Under the pieces are notes generated by a model that made no database searches, had not been told where the DNA came from, and worked only from the letters and a program-made list of their open reading frames with translations. Made by a program: the position numbers and the translations under genes. From JAZTZP01 sp045637525 (GTDB lineage: Bacteria > Bacillota > Clostridia > UBA1381), in NCBI GenBank assembly GCA_045637525.1, contig JAZTZP010000122.1, forward strand, positions 1-23,005: 23,005 nucleotides of DNA. The letters run 5' to 3'. Shown here piece by piece: positions 7,741 through 18,200 of the stretch (position 1 is the first letter of the stretch; the number at the start of each line of letters is the position of its first letter).

Positions 7741-10700
7741 ATGAAAAATAGATTTTTAAGTGCCGTTATTGCGGCAAGCTTAAGCTTAGGTATGTTACCT
7801 TCGAGTTTAGCAGCAGAAAGTAGTTCTCCGGCATCTTTTGTTACAGATTTTGAAAACGGAGATTTAGAGGGATGGAGCTTTTCGGGCGGTTTGGTAACCG
7901 GGTCTGAAATGACGCACGAAACAGATGAAGACGGAAATGGCTATGCAAGAATGAAGATTGCATCAGGAACAACCGTTTCAACCGCTGACGGTACAATGGA
8001 TAAAACACCTAATGCGTCTATGGTGCTTGATGAACCGTATTCCTTTGTGCCGGGTGCAAAAACGGTTTTTGCAGCAAGAGTGAGATTTAATGGTATTCCG
8101 TCTACTGATTTAAGGATACCATTTACAATAAATATACCGACAAATTTTAATAAAACATCAGGATTAAAGAGTTTTTGGACATGGATAAGTGGTACGGGAT
8201 TTGTAAGAACCGAAAAGAATTCGGGTGCAACAACTGATTTGAATTATCTGCCTGCTTCACATTACGGAAGATATAATTATACTTCGGCAAGAAATGCGAT
8301 GGTTGCAAAGAGCAAGCTTTCGGCAGATACGTGGTATACTGTTAAAGCTACAATAACAACAGATGTAAACGGAAAGCCGGAATCTGTAACATATAACATA
8401 AAGGGCGGAAATATTGATTATGAATCGGATGAGCAGGAAGTAACACAATGGTCACTACTTGATGATAACAGCAATAAAATTTCAACATTGAACGTTGTGT
8501 TTGACATAAGAGCGGCGCTTACGGAGGATTTTTATTATGATATTGATGATGTAGTAATCTGTCAGCCGGAATATGAAATTGAGCTTTTAAACAGAGTAAA
8601 TGACGCTTTGTTTATTAAAGATGAATATTTTGATGTACAGTTTGGTGTGGATATGGATAAAGACAGCTTAAAAAGCGGTGTTAAGCTGATAAACAAAGCA
8701 GATGACAGTGAAGTTCTGTATGAAGGGGAATATTTAGACGATGAAAGAATTTTCAGAATCACACCATCGGTTGATTTAGATGACGGCGGAGAGTACAGAA
8801 TTGAGATAGATGAGGCTGTTATTTCACCTCAAAAGACAGCATTAAAGGATATTGTAACGCCTGTTACGAGTGATATGAATTTCCAGTATTATGCAAGTGA
8901 AGTTCCGCTTCCTCCGGTTGTGAATAATGCAAATATTTCGGGATTAAATTATGTTGGTGAAACCTTGTTTGCAGGGTATGACTATTACCATAACACAAAT
9001 GAGCCGGAAGGCAATTCGGAATATAAATGGTATGTAGGAGCAGGCGATTATTTTGAAGAAATTACGGGAGAAAATGATCGTGGATATACTGTAAAAAGTG
9101 AAGATGAAGGGAAATTTATTAAATTTTCGGTAAAGTCAAAAACTAAAAAGTCAGGACTTGTAAGTGAAGAGGTTATGTCTGAAAGCTTCGGACCTATAAT
9201 ATCGGGTGTTAAAGATACAAATATGCTTACAAATCCGGGATTTGAGGAGGATGCAGTTTCTCCATGGGAGATTACAAATAAAGTTGATGATATTGAAATT
9301 TCTCTTGCAGAAGATGCACATACAGGAATTTTCGGAATGCTGGTTAGCGGAAAGACTGAAAATGAATCGGGTTGGGGACAGAAAATAAATCTTGAAAAAA
9401 ATAAAACGTATATTTTCAGCGGATATTCAAAGATTTCCGGAAACTCAAACTGGTCAAGCTTTAATGCATTTGCTCATTGGTGGAAAGGTGCAGAAGAAAC
9501 AAATTTAACAAGACCTTATTACGAGAGTGAAGTAAAGCTTATTACAAAAGATGCATGGACAAATATAACTCAAGCAGTTGAGACATCAAAGGATATTGAG
9601 GTATATCCGTCAATTGGATGTAATCCTGCGGGAAAAGACGGATATGAATATTTAGTTGATGATTTATATGTAGGCGAGCTGATGATTGGCGATATTAAAG
9701 CATCAGTTCCTACAAGTGTGGAGGTTCCTGAATTCGGAAAAGAAACTATAATACCTCTGGAAAATACTGTGGTTAATCAGTTTGGTAATATAGCAGGGCT
9801 TTACAATGAAGATGTTACGTGGAGTATTTCAGGCGGTGAAGGATTAGTTATCGACGGTGATTCTTTAATTGTAACAGATAAGGCAGTTGAAGGCGAAGTT
9901 ATGCTTATTGCAAGCTGTATTCCGTCGTATAGAGGAGCCGTTCAGAAGAGGTTTGATAAAGGCTTTAAAATAAATATTTTAGCAGATAGCAATGCTGTAC
10001 CAAGAGTAGATGATGTTCATTTAAGCGGAATAGTTTCAGAAGGTGCAGAATTGGTTCTTGATTATTCCTTTTATCAGGCAAACGGGAAGGATGATGAATC
10101 GGTTATAAAATGGTATTACAGCGAAAGTGAAACAGGAGTTTACAAAGAAATTGAAGGAACAGAAGGCCTTTTAAATTATACTGTTACTGCTGAATATAAA
10201 GATAAATTTATAAAATGCAAAATAACACCGGTATCAGAGGGATTAACCGGCAGTGAAGCTGAAAGTAATGTTGTATGCTTTACAATAAAGCCACAGGCGA
10301 AAAATGTTAAGATAACCAAGGAAGATTCAAAAGGAGTTTTTTCAGGAGATGTTTTAACAGGAAGCTTTGAATTTTATGATTTAAACGGTGACAGCATGGG
10401 TGTATCAGAATATAAATGGTTAAGAGGAGATTCACAAAACGGAGAATTTGATGAGATTGAAGGTGCAGATGCTTTAACATATACAGTTACCGATGAAGAT
10501 ACCGGAAAATATATTGTATTTGAAGTGATTCCTGTTTCGGAAAATGAACCGACAAAGGGAAGTGCAGTGAAAAGTGAAGCATTAAAAGGCCCGGTATTGC
10601 CGGAAGTGAAAGATATATCAATATCTAAAAACGGTACCGTATTGACAGGAAAATACAAATATTATCATGAATACGGCGCACCTGAGGGCGAATCAAGATA

Positions 10701-12669
10701 TGAGTGGATTATAAACGGCAGGGTCGTTTCAAATGAAATATCATATGAGGCGAAAGCCGGTGGGAATGTAACATTCAGAGTTTATCCTGTAAGTAAACAA
10801 GCACCGTATGAGGGTGAATGTAAAGAGAAAACAATTAGAGTGGCAAGCTCGTCATCCTCAGGCGGAGGCGGTGGCGGTGGCTCATCCTCAGGGGGCGGAA
10901 TGTCAATCTCACACAGCATTATGAATGAAGTTATAAATAAGACTACTGAAAAAATCATACAGACTGATTTGGCAAATGAAAAAGGGTATGCAGCTGATGC
11001 TCAGGTACATTGGGCAAAAGAATATGTAAAAAATGTTCTGGAAAATGATATTATGGCTGTAGATTCTGAAAAAAAATTCTATCCTGACAAGACGGTTACA
11101 AGGTCTGAAATTATAAAATATCTTTTTAAGACTATGAAGTACACCGAAACAGAATATAAAAATGAATTTTCAGATGTAAGTGCAGATGCTGATTATTCAG
11201 GAGCTTTGCAGACGTTTGTAGACAAGGAAATAATAAGTAAGGATGTTAATTTCAGACCTGATGACAATGTAAGTCGTGAGGAAATTTGTAAGATTTTGTC
11301 AATTATGCTCGGAATGGGAGAGAGTGATGTAAGTCTTGATCATTATTCAGATAAAGCTTTAATCGGTGACTGGGCAGTTAAGCATGTGAAAAATATGATT
11401 TCTGCCGGAATTATGGTAGGGGTATCCGAAAATGAATTTTCACCTCATACCAACATCACAAACGCTCAGCTGGCAAAGATAATATCAGTAATACTTTCCG
11501 GAATTTATGTTGAAGAAAATAATACTCCTGCCGAAGATAATGCAGAAGTGGAATATATTGATTTATCATCCGATGAATTTAAAGTTGCATTTATAGGCGG
11601 TTCATTGACAGAGTTAGGAAAAGAATGGCAGGAAATGACTATTGATGCATTAGAAGAAAAACTTCCGGGAAAAAAGATTACATATATAAATAAAGGTCTT
11701 GGGGGAACAGGTTCTTCTTACGGTGCTCCGAGATTTACAAGAGACATTTTAAGCTTTGAGCCTGATTTAGTGTTTATAGAATTTGCTGCTAATGACAGAA
11801 ATTTAGCCGACGAAACAAAAGCAAAGATGTATATGGAGCAGATGGTAAGAATGTGTCAGGCAGAGAAAAAACAGCCAGCAGTTGTGTTCTTATTTGCTCC
11901 AACTCCGACGGAAGTATTGCAAAATACGCTCGAAAACTGGCAAAACGGTGTTGAATGGAAGAGTGAAGTGGCTGAACACTACGGAATAAAAACAGTTAAT
12001 ATTCAAGAATATACCTTTAGGGATTATGAAAACCATAAAAAAGCTAATCCTAATTATACTATGACAGATTATTATATAGAATATAATTGGAAGCAAACAG
12101 GCGAAAATAGCTTTGATATTCACGGTGGATATGTCAAGTATGGTGAAGCCATTCGGGAAGCTGTTGGCGAGGATTTTGACGGATTTATAAGAAAGCCTAA
12201 AAATGTAGGTGTTCATTGTGTTGAAAATAAAACAGTAACGGAATATGAGTTTATTGAAATTAATGACCCGAGGTTAACCTTTAAAGGCGATTGGAATAAG
12301 CGTGAAAAGGGTTTTGTTTCAACCGACGGAAATCTTATTATTGCTGATAAACATTTCCCGTATTTCAAGAGTGGTATAATGCAGAACGATTCCGGAAATG
12401 CAAGTATTGAATTTACTACCGATGCAGCAGGTATAGAGCTTCAGATTATATCATCAAAAGTGGGAAACAGTGCTACAGTTTTGATTGATGGTGTTGAAGC
12501 AGGAAAAATAGGAACGAAAAATTCCAATACGAATATGAATTATCCGACAGAATGGATAGAATTGCCGGATGACGGCAAAGAGCATCAAGTCAAAATTGAA
12601 GTGGATGAAATTACAGAAGGATATGTATTTAATGTCGGCTCGATTATGACCAGAAGATATGTAAAATGA
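7741..12669 (+). CDS. Giant multidomain S-layer-anchored SGNH hydrolase
   Basis: A 1642-aa surface protein; AAGGAG at 7729-7734 precedes the ATG. The signal peptide ends near SSLAAES. In order: lectin-like module (34-278); Ig-like domain (280-375); four repeats of an Ig-like unit carrying SxYKW and tYtV..eD.GKfI motifs (about 387-485, 760-855, 857-960, 960-1035); between the first and second, a CBM4/9-like domain opening NMLTNPGFEED (494-650) and a further Ig-like domain; a Gly/Ser linker (1036-1058); three SLH repeats (about 1089-1135, 1141-1190, 1201-1254); an SGNH hydrolase (1280-1480); and a terminal beta-sandwich (1500-1642). Esterase blocks are GGSLT (Ser1288), GGTGS, AAND (Asn1351) and DIH (Asp1459, His1461). 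It probably deacylates a polysaccharide while held on the cell-wall polymer by SLH. Catalysis is well supported; the substrate is not. Confidence 0.85.
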   Translation: MKNRFLSAVIAASLSLGMLPSSLAAESSSPASFVTDFENGDLEGWSFSGGLVTGSEMTHETDEDGNGYARMKIASGTTVSTADGTMDKTPNASMVLDEPYSFVPGAKTVFAARVRFNGIPSTDLRIPFTINIPTNFNKTSGLKSFWTWISGTGFVRTEKNSGATTDLNYLPASHYGRYNYTSARNAMVAKSKLSADTWYTVKATITTDVNGKPESVTYNIKGGNIDYESDEQEVTQWSLLDDNSNKISTLNVVFDIRAALTEDFYYDIDDVVICQPEYEIELLNRVNDALFIKDEYFDVQFGVDMDKDSLKSGVKLINKADDSEVLYEGEYLDDERIFRITPSVDLDDGGEYRIEIDEAVISPQKTALKDIVTPVTSDMNFQYYASEVPLPPVVNNANISGLNYVGETLFAGYDYYHNTNEPEGNSEYKWYVGAGDYFEEITGENDRGYTVKSEDEGKFIKFSVKSKTKKSGLVSEEVMSESFGPIISGVKDTNMLTNPGFEEDAVSPWEITNKVDDIEISLAEDAHTGIFGMLVSGKTENESGWGQKINLEKNKTYIFSGYSKISGNSNWSSFNAFAHWWKGAEETNLTRPYYESEVKLITKDAWTNITQAVETSKDIEVYPSIGCNPAGKDGYEYLVDDLYVGELMIGDIKASVPTSVEVPEFGKETIIPLENTVVNQFGNIAGLYNEDVTWSISGGEGLVIDGDSLIVTDKAVEGEVMLIASCIPSYRGAVQKRFDKGFKINILADSNAVPRVDDVHLSGIVSEGAELVLDYSFYQANGKDDESVIKWYYSESETGVYKEIEGTEGLLNYTVTAEYKDKFIKCKITPVSEGLTGSEAESNVVCFTIKPQAKNVKITKEDSKGVFSGDVLTGSFEFYDLNGDSMGVSEYKWLRGDSQNGEFDEIEGADALTYTVTDEDTGKYIVFEVIPVSENEPTKGSAVKSEALKGPVLPEVKDISISKNGTVLTGKYKYYHEYGAPEGESRYEWIINGRVVSNEISYEAKAGGNVTFRVYPVSKQAPYEGECKEKTIRVASSSSSGGGGGGGSSSGGGMSISHSIMNEVINKTTEKIIQTDLANEKGYAADAQVHWAKEYVKNVLENDIMAVDSEKKFYPDKTVTRSEIIKYLFKTMKYTETEYKNEFSDVSADADYSGALQTFVDKEIISKDVNFRPDDNVSREEICKILSIMLGMGESDVSLDHYSDKALIGDWAVKHVKNMISAGIMVGVSENEFSPHTNITNAQLAKIISVILSGIYVEENNTPAEDNAEVEYIDLSSDEFKVAFIGGSLTELGKEWQEMTIDALEEKLPGKKITYINKGLGGTGSSYGAPRFTRDILSFEPDLVFIEFAANDRNLADETKAKMYMEQMVRMCQAEKKQPAVVFLFAPTPTEVLQNTLENWQNGVEWKSEVAEHYGIKTVNIQEYTFRDYENHKKANPNYTMTDYYIEYNWKQTGENSFDIHGGYVKYGEAIREAVGEDFDGFIRKPKNVGVHCVENKTVTEYEFIEINDPRLTFKGDWNKREKGFVSTDGNLIIADKHFPYFKSGIMQNDSGNASIEFTTDAAGIELQIISSKVGNSATVLIDGVEAGKIGTKNSNTNMNYPTEWIELPDDGKEHQVKIEVDEITEGYVFNVGSIMTRRYVK
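8099..8378 (+). repeat. Near-identical DNA repeat, copy B (pairs with 4861-5140)
   Basis: Partner of the repeat at 4861-5140, in the only lectin-like module of the giant SGNH protein. The main patch of differences is a 9-base cluster, CCGACCGGG there against CCTGCTTCA here. Confidence 0.85.
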
Positions 12670-12684
12670 TGCGAACTAAATGAG

Positions 12685-12700
12685 AAGGAGGTTTAAAATG
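12685..12700 (+). promoter_or_regulatory. RBS deciding the start at 12698
   Basis: AAGGAGG at 12685-12691 is 6 nt before the ATG at 12698. It lies downstream of the alternative in-frame ATG at 12680, which has no RBS, so the shorter protein is preferred. Confidence 0.8.
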
Positions 12701-15283
12701 CATTATATGAGAAAATTTTTTGTATTATTGTTAGTTTTTTCAATGTTGTCTCAGGTTGTATATGCAGAAAATGAAAAAAGTTATCTTCTGGACAAGGACT
12801 ATCTTGATGATATCAGTAATATTATGGACAGCATATATCAATTTGATGTGGGTGAGTTTAGAGACAGTCAAAAAACTGATACCGGAGAAGGTGCAGTTGA
12901 CAAATATCAGAAGCAGATTGATATTATTTGTGCTCTTGGTTTTATGGAAAAGAATGAGTCGGGAGAATTTAACGGCAGTGAAAAGCTTTTGTACAGTGAT
13001 TTTTCAAAGGCAATGATGGTTATGTATACGGGTGGGAATATGTTTAAAAATTACACCGATACAGACACCGTCACCTTCGAAGTAGCTACAGAAACAATAT
13101 TGAGTGCTTTGGGATACGATATATGTATCCCGAAGTATTCCTCAAAAAAGGAGTGGATTAATCACTATATTGCTGAATTGAATCTTTTTAAGGGTTTAAC
13201 ATATAATCCTGAAGAGGAAATATTAAGAAATCAGTTTGCAGTTTTATTATATAATTCACTTGATGCTGATATAATGGTTTCTGAGAGCTTAGGGGAATAT
13301 CATGTAAAAGCGGATTCAAGCGTTTTGGAAGAAAGACTTGATATTATTAAACTTGATGGTCTTTTAAATGGTTTTGAGGGGTTAAACATTTATTCCTCAA
13401 AGGTTTATGAAGGAACAATACAGATAAACTCTAAATCGATTTATTACGGGGATATAAGCGTTCCGAGAAGCTTATTCGGAAAAAGAGTTGAGGCGTATGC
13501 TAAATATGATGATTACTCACAAAGGTACAACCTTTTGTATATCAGCGAAAACGATTCAGCTGAATACATAGAAGTGAATCTAAGAGATGTTTTAGGAGTA
13601 AAGGCCGGAAGTCTTGAGTACTCTGAAGGAAAAAGTGTAAAAAAAGTAGGAATTGAAGATACTTGTAAGATTTTATACAACGGTAATGCGCTGAGTGATT
13701 ATGAGTTTATAAATGAACTTGCAGAAGGGCAAGGAACGTTACTTCTTTCAAAATCAGAAAAATCCGGTGGATTTGATGTATTAGTTATAAAAAAATACAG
13801 CGATTATGTACTGCTTGGAGCTAATGCTGAAAAAAGAACTATGAGTTTTAAATACAGTGCAAAATTTGACGGTAATACGAGCATTGAAATACCCGAGGAT
13901 ACAGTAATGTATATTGAAACAGATGGAGTTGTAGCAGAGGATTTAAGCGGTGCTTCAATGAACTCGGTTGTAAGTATGTATATGAACGAAACAAAAACTT
14001 ATGCTGAAATTATGATTTCAAATACTTCTGTTGAAGGGAAAATTAACGAGATTACAGAAAATGAAGTTATAATAAATGATACAGAATACATGGTTTCAGA
14101 AAAATATCTTGAATGTGTAGAATCGGGAAGCGATGCAGAAGAACTGCGTGCCGGTATGGAAGGAATATATTATCTTACATATGATAACTGTATTGCGGGA
14201 TGCAAGCCTTCAAGTGCAGTATCTTATGCATATTTTAAAAAGATTTTAAAAGATGAAGATAATGAGAAGGTTATATTGAAAATGTTCACAGAAGAGGATG
14301 AGTGGGTTATGATTAACCTGAATGAAACAGTGTTTGTGGACGGTACAAGATATTCTGAAGACGAAGCATATACATATCTTAATTCGGGAGAAATTGCAGA
14401 TACGCTTATAAGTTATAAGCAAAGAGGTGAGTATATAGCAGAGATAAACACTATAAGAGGTGAGGTGTCTCTTGATTTTTCACATGAGACAACGCTTGAC
14501 TATAAATTAGCATCACATATTCCGCAGTCGAAAGGTGCATCGTGGTTTATAGATTATAAAATTCGTGACAACACAACAGTTTTCAAAATTCCGAAGGATT
14601 TAAATGATGAAGAAGAATTTATAGCATTTAAGGGTAATACGAATCTATATACGGGAGAAAAATTCTTGTTGGAATTTTATAATTGTAATCAATTCTATAT
14701 ACCGAAGGTTCTTATGTGCCGTGAAACTTCAGAAAGTGAGTCGCAGAATAAACCATCAGGTGTTGGTGTTCCGCTTTACATTACATCAATATCATTGACA
14801 ATTAATGAGGATGATGAGATAGTGTATCAGTTAAACGGATACAGAGCAAAGAATATGGGGGGTGGAAGATACAGTTTTAGTAAAGGAAGTGTATTTATAG
14901 AAGAAAAGTATTTTGAAAAATTTGCACTTGAAGAGGACAGATTATATAATTTTGTTGTGGATGATGAATATGTAGAGAATGCCGAAGAATGGTTTAATCC
15001 AGCGGAAACCGTGGATACATGGAGGCAGGAGGGAGACGGCAGTGCGGCATATCCTTATGTTGCAATCGGTGCATTGGGGGCTGTTGATGCGGAAGAAAGA
15101 ATGATTCGAATAGATATGTTTACAGACAGACAAAGAAATTATTCTTTTAATTTGCCGGGCACCGTAGCTCTGATTGAGGATGGAGAATTTTCAATTGCAG
15201 ATATAAGTGAATTAAAGGTGGGAGACAGAATATTCACTTATGCGGTAAGAGAAAGTGCTACATTGACAATGGTAGTTCGATAG
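12698..15283 (+). CDS. Secreted SLH-like surface protein of unknown function
   Basis: An 861-aa protein with the signal peptide MHYMRKFFVLLLVFSM...VVYAEN. Residues of about 65-200 look like divergent SLH repeats: ICALGFMEKNESGEFNGSEKL, then a helix, a central repeat with ETILSALGYD, and FKGLTYNPEEEILRNQFAVLL. The rest is a long run of beta-rich repeats of the type found in large clostridial SLH proteins, with segments such as GKINEITENEVIINDTEYMV and ending in a strand pair around ISELKVGDRIFTYAV. No catalytic motif was recognised. It may bind the S-layer and act as a scaffold or adhesin. It starts 28 nt after the giant hydrolase and ends 11 nt before the next start, so it is probably co-transcribed. 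Its placement beside beta-helix enzymes suggests a structural partner, which is inference. Confidence 0.75.
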   Translation: MHYMRKFFVLLLVFSMLSQVVYAENEKSYLLDKDYLDDISNIMDSIYQFDVGEFRDSQKTDTGEGAVDKYQKQIDIICALGFMEKNESGEFNGSEKLLYSDFSKAMMVMYTGGNMFKNYTDTDTVTFEVATETILSALGYDICIPKYSSKKEWINHYIAELNLFKGLTYNPEEEILRNQFAVLLYNSLDADIMVSESLGEYHVKADSSVLEERLDIIKLDGLLNGFEGLNIYSSKVYEGTIQINSKSIYYGDISVPRSLFGKRVEAYAKYDDYSQRYNLLYISENDSAEYIEVNLRDVLGVKAGSLEYSEGKSVKKVGIEDTCKILYNGNALSDYEFINELAEGQGTLLLSKSEKSGGFDVLVIKKYSDYVLLGANAEKRTMSFKYSAKFDGNTSIEIPEDTVMYIETDGVVAEDLSGASMNSVVSMYMNETKTYAEIMISNTSVEGKINEITENEVIINDTEYMVSEKYLECVESGSDAEELRAGMEGIYYLTYDNCIAGCKPSSAVSYAYFKKILKDEDNEKVILKMFTEEDEWVMINLNETVFVDGTRYSEDEAYTYLNSGEIADTLISYKQRGEYIAEINTIRGEVSLDFSHETTLDYKLASHIPQSKGASWFIDYKIRDNTTVFKIPKDLNDEEEFIAFKGNTNLYTGEKFLLEFYNCNQFYIPKVLMCRETSESESQNKPSGVGVPLYITSISLTINEDDEIVYQLNGYRAKNMGGGRYSFSKGSVFIEEKYFEKFALEEDRLYNFVVDDEYVENAEEWFNPAETVDTWRQEGDGSAAYPYVAIGALGAVDAEERMIRIDMFTDRQRNYSFNLPGTVALIEDGEFSIADISELKVGDRIFTYAVRESATLTMVVR

Positions 15284-15297
15284 AGGTGGGTATTATG
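15284..15297 (+). promoter_or_regulatory. RBS deciding the start at 15295
   Basis: AGGTGGG at 15284-15290 lies 4 nt before the ATG at 15295 and touches the previous stop codon. The in-frame GTG at 15286 is inside this RBS and is unlikely to be the start. Confidence 0.75.
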
Positions 15298-18200
15298 AAA
15301 AAAATAAAAAAATGTATAATGCTTTTAACCTTGTTTTTTGTGCTTACACAAAGTGTAAATGCAGAGTTCTTTGTGAGCATAGAAGAAGGTGGTATCGTTG
15401 AGATAACCGGAAAAAGCAGTAAACGGCTGGAGAATGTTAATGCATTAATACTTAATAATGATGATGAAATCGTCTATCTTGACCAGGGGGTTAGTGATGA
15501 AAACAAAAATTACACTTTCAAAACGCAGATTGATGAGGAAAATAATCTGAAAATAAAGATAGGTGGTAATTTTTCGGATTTTTCACAGGAAAAGGTGACA
15601 GATGATGTCTTGTACGTTTCAGAAACAGGAGATGACAATAATTCAGGAAGCTATAAGAATCCTTTAAGAACTTTGGAAAAGGCGATAGAGTATTCACAAG
15701 ACGGTTCAAAGGTAGTTTTGGTGGGAGCGGTAGAGATTTTTAATAATATAAGCTGCCCGGATAAGAAAATTGAAATTACGGGTGGAATTCTTGATATTGC
15801 CGATTCACTAAAATGGCATGGAGATGTTACCTTTTCCGATATTCAGTTAAAGGCTGAAGATGTAACAATGGATTTTTCCGGGAATGTCTGCTTTGGTGAG
15901 AATGTGGATGTGGAAGGGAGATTTAATATAACGGGTGACAGCATTTTGACCGTAAAAGACGGAGCGTTTGGAAATATCACCTCCAATTCTTTATACATTT
16001 ATGAACCTGCCGATGTTGAAAATATTGAGAATGTAGAGAATATTGTCTTTTTAAACGGTTCTGATTTTTCGGAAAAAGTGAACGGAGAATACACAAATCT
16101 CATAAAATCCGGAATCGGCGGTGAGGCAAGAATTGAGGAAGGGAAAATAAAAATTTTCCCTTCCGATGGTCGGGCATACAGTGTGGATAATGGTGAATAC
16201 AGTGTTTTTGAGAGAGAAATCAAACCGGGAGAACATATAGTTGAGTATGCATATGATTTTCATCTTTATTCATTAAAGCTTGATGATACAGACGGTGTTA
16301 AAGCAACAATTTCTGCCGCTTGCCGAAATCTCAATAAAGAGGAAAATATAAAACCCGTAGTTGTGGGAGCTGTATATCAAAATGAGAAGCTCTCTAAAGT
16401 GGTAAGTAAGGCGATTGAAAAAACGGGGGATGTGACCCAAATACTTAATTTTGGTAATATAGAAGCAGGGGAATTCAATATAAAGATTTTTCTTTGGGAT
16501 TCTTTTGGCAAGATGCGTCCGCTTACCAATATAATTACAGAAAAAGAAGCTGAAACGGGTAATGCATTTTATGTTTCAACTGATGGAAATGACAGTAATC
16601 CCGGAACTATAGCTGAGCCGTTTTTAACTTTAGATGCTGCCCAAAAAGCTGCAAGAGAATGCGAGGGAGAATGCATTGTATATTTCAGAGAAGGCGAATA
16701 TAGATTTGATTCTCAGATAGATTTTAACGCTAAGGATAATGATACAACATATGCGGCGTATAATCTTGAAAAGGTAACATTTACTAATACAAAAGGTATT
16801 CCTTATTCTGCATTTTCTGCTATTGAAGATGAAACAGTAAAAGAAAAAATAATAGATAATACAGCTAAAGAAAAGGTAATGTGTGTTAATTTGTCAGACT
16901 TGGGTATAACAAAGTTTGGAAAGCTTAGTCAACTTTTTGGAGTAGATATAGGGGTTGTACCCGAACCGACTTTGTGTTGTGATAATAAAAAAATGACACT
17001 TGCAAGATATCCTAATAACGGATTTTTAGATATTACAGGTGTTAAAGCGACAGAATCAGATGATTCAAGCAAGTCATTTTTAATAAGCGGTGACGGATTT
17101 GGGAGAGCTGAATTCTGGCAGGATAATGAAAGTGTGTGGCAGTATGGATATATCAGTAATAATTGGGCGTTTGGCGCAACTAATGGGAGCTTTGATGAAA
17201 ACTACGGCTACAATATAAATATTCCTGAAGATTTCTATTCTCCTAAAAAAGGTGGAAGAGTATATTTTGTAAATTTACTTGAAGAGATAGACATGCCCGG
17301 AGAGTGGTTTCTTGACAGAAACACAGGAAGGTTATACATATATCCTCCCGAAGATGTGAAAGACAACTCAGTATTCAGCTTCACAGCTTGCGAAGCTGAT
17401 GAGGATAGTATGTTTAATATTGTTAATGCTGATAATATCTCATTTGAAGGATTTGTTTTTTCAAATATAGGTGGGAAGGCGTTTGACATTAACTCATCTA
17501 CCAATATAAGTGTCAGTAACTGCGAATTTTTTAATGTTTTAAATACATGTATTAATACAGATAATACTGAAAATTGCAGTTTTGACGGAAACTATATTCA
17601 TAATGTAAGTGCAAAAGGTATAGTGGTTTCCGGAGGTATTAAGGAAAGATTAAAGAGTGGTAATAACTCTGTAACCAATAACAGGATTATGCAGTATGCT
17701 GAAGAAAGAAAAACATATTCTGCGGCTATTACCCTGGCCGGAGTGGGGAATCTTGCTGCTCATAATGAGATAAGCGATTCTACACACCTTGCTATTGCTT
17801 TTAAAGGACAAAAACACGTTATGGAATTGAATGAAATAATAAATGTGTGTACAGATACAAGCGATTCAGGAGCAGTATATTCCGGAAGAAACTGGGCATA
17901 TCAGGGAAATATTATAAGATATAATTATTTTGAAAACATAAAACAAAATGTTCCCGGTGATTATCCGGTACATTCAATTTATTTTGATGATTGCTTCTCT
18001 TCTGCAGAGGTGTATGGGAATGTTTTTTATAACTGTGATTCTGCCGGCTTTATCGGCGGAGGAAGAGGAAATGTTTTTAATAATAATGTTATGATAAACT
18101 GTGGAAAGTCTGTTACCGGAAATTCAAGAGGTATGCTTGATTCAAGTGTTCTTTTAAAAACATTTGCGGCTACTGCAGGACACTGTTATCAGAATGACAT

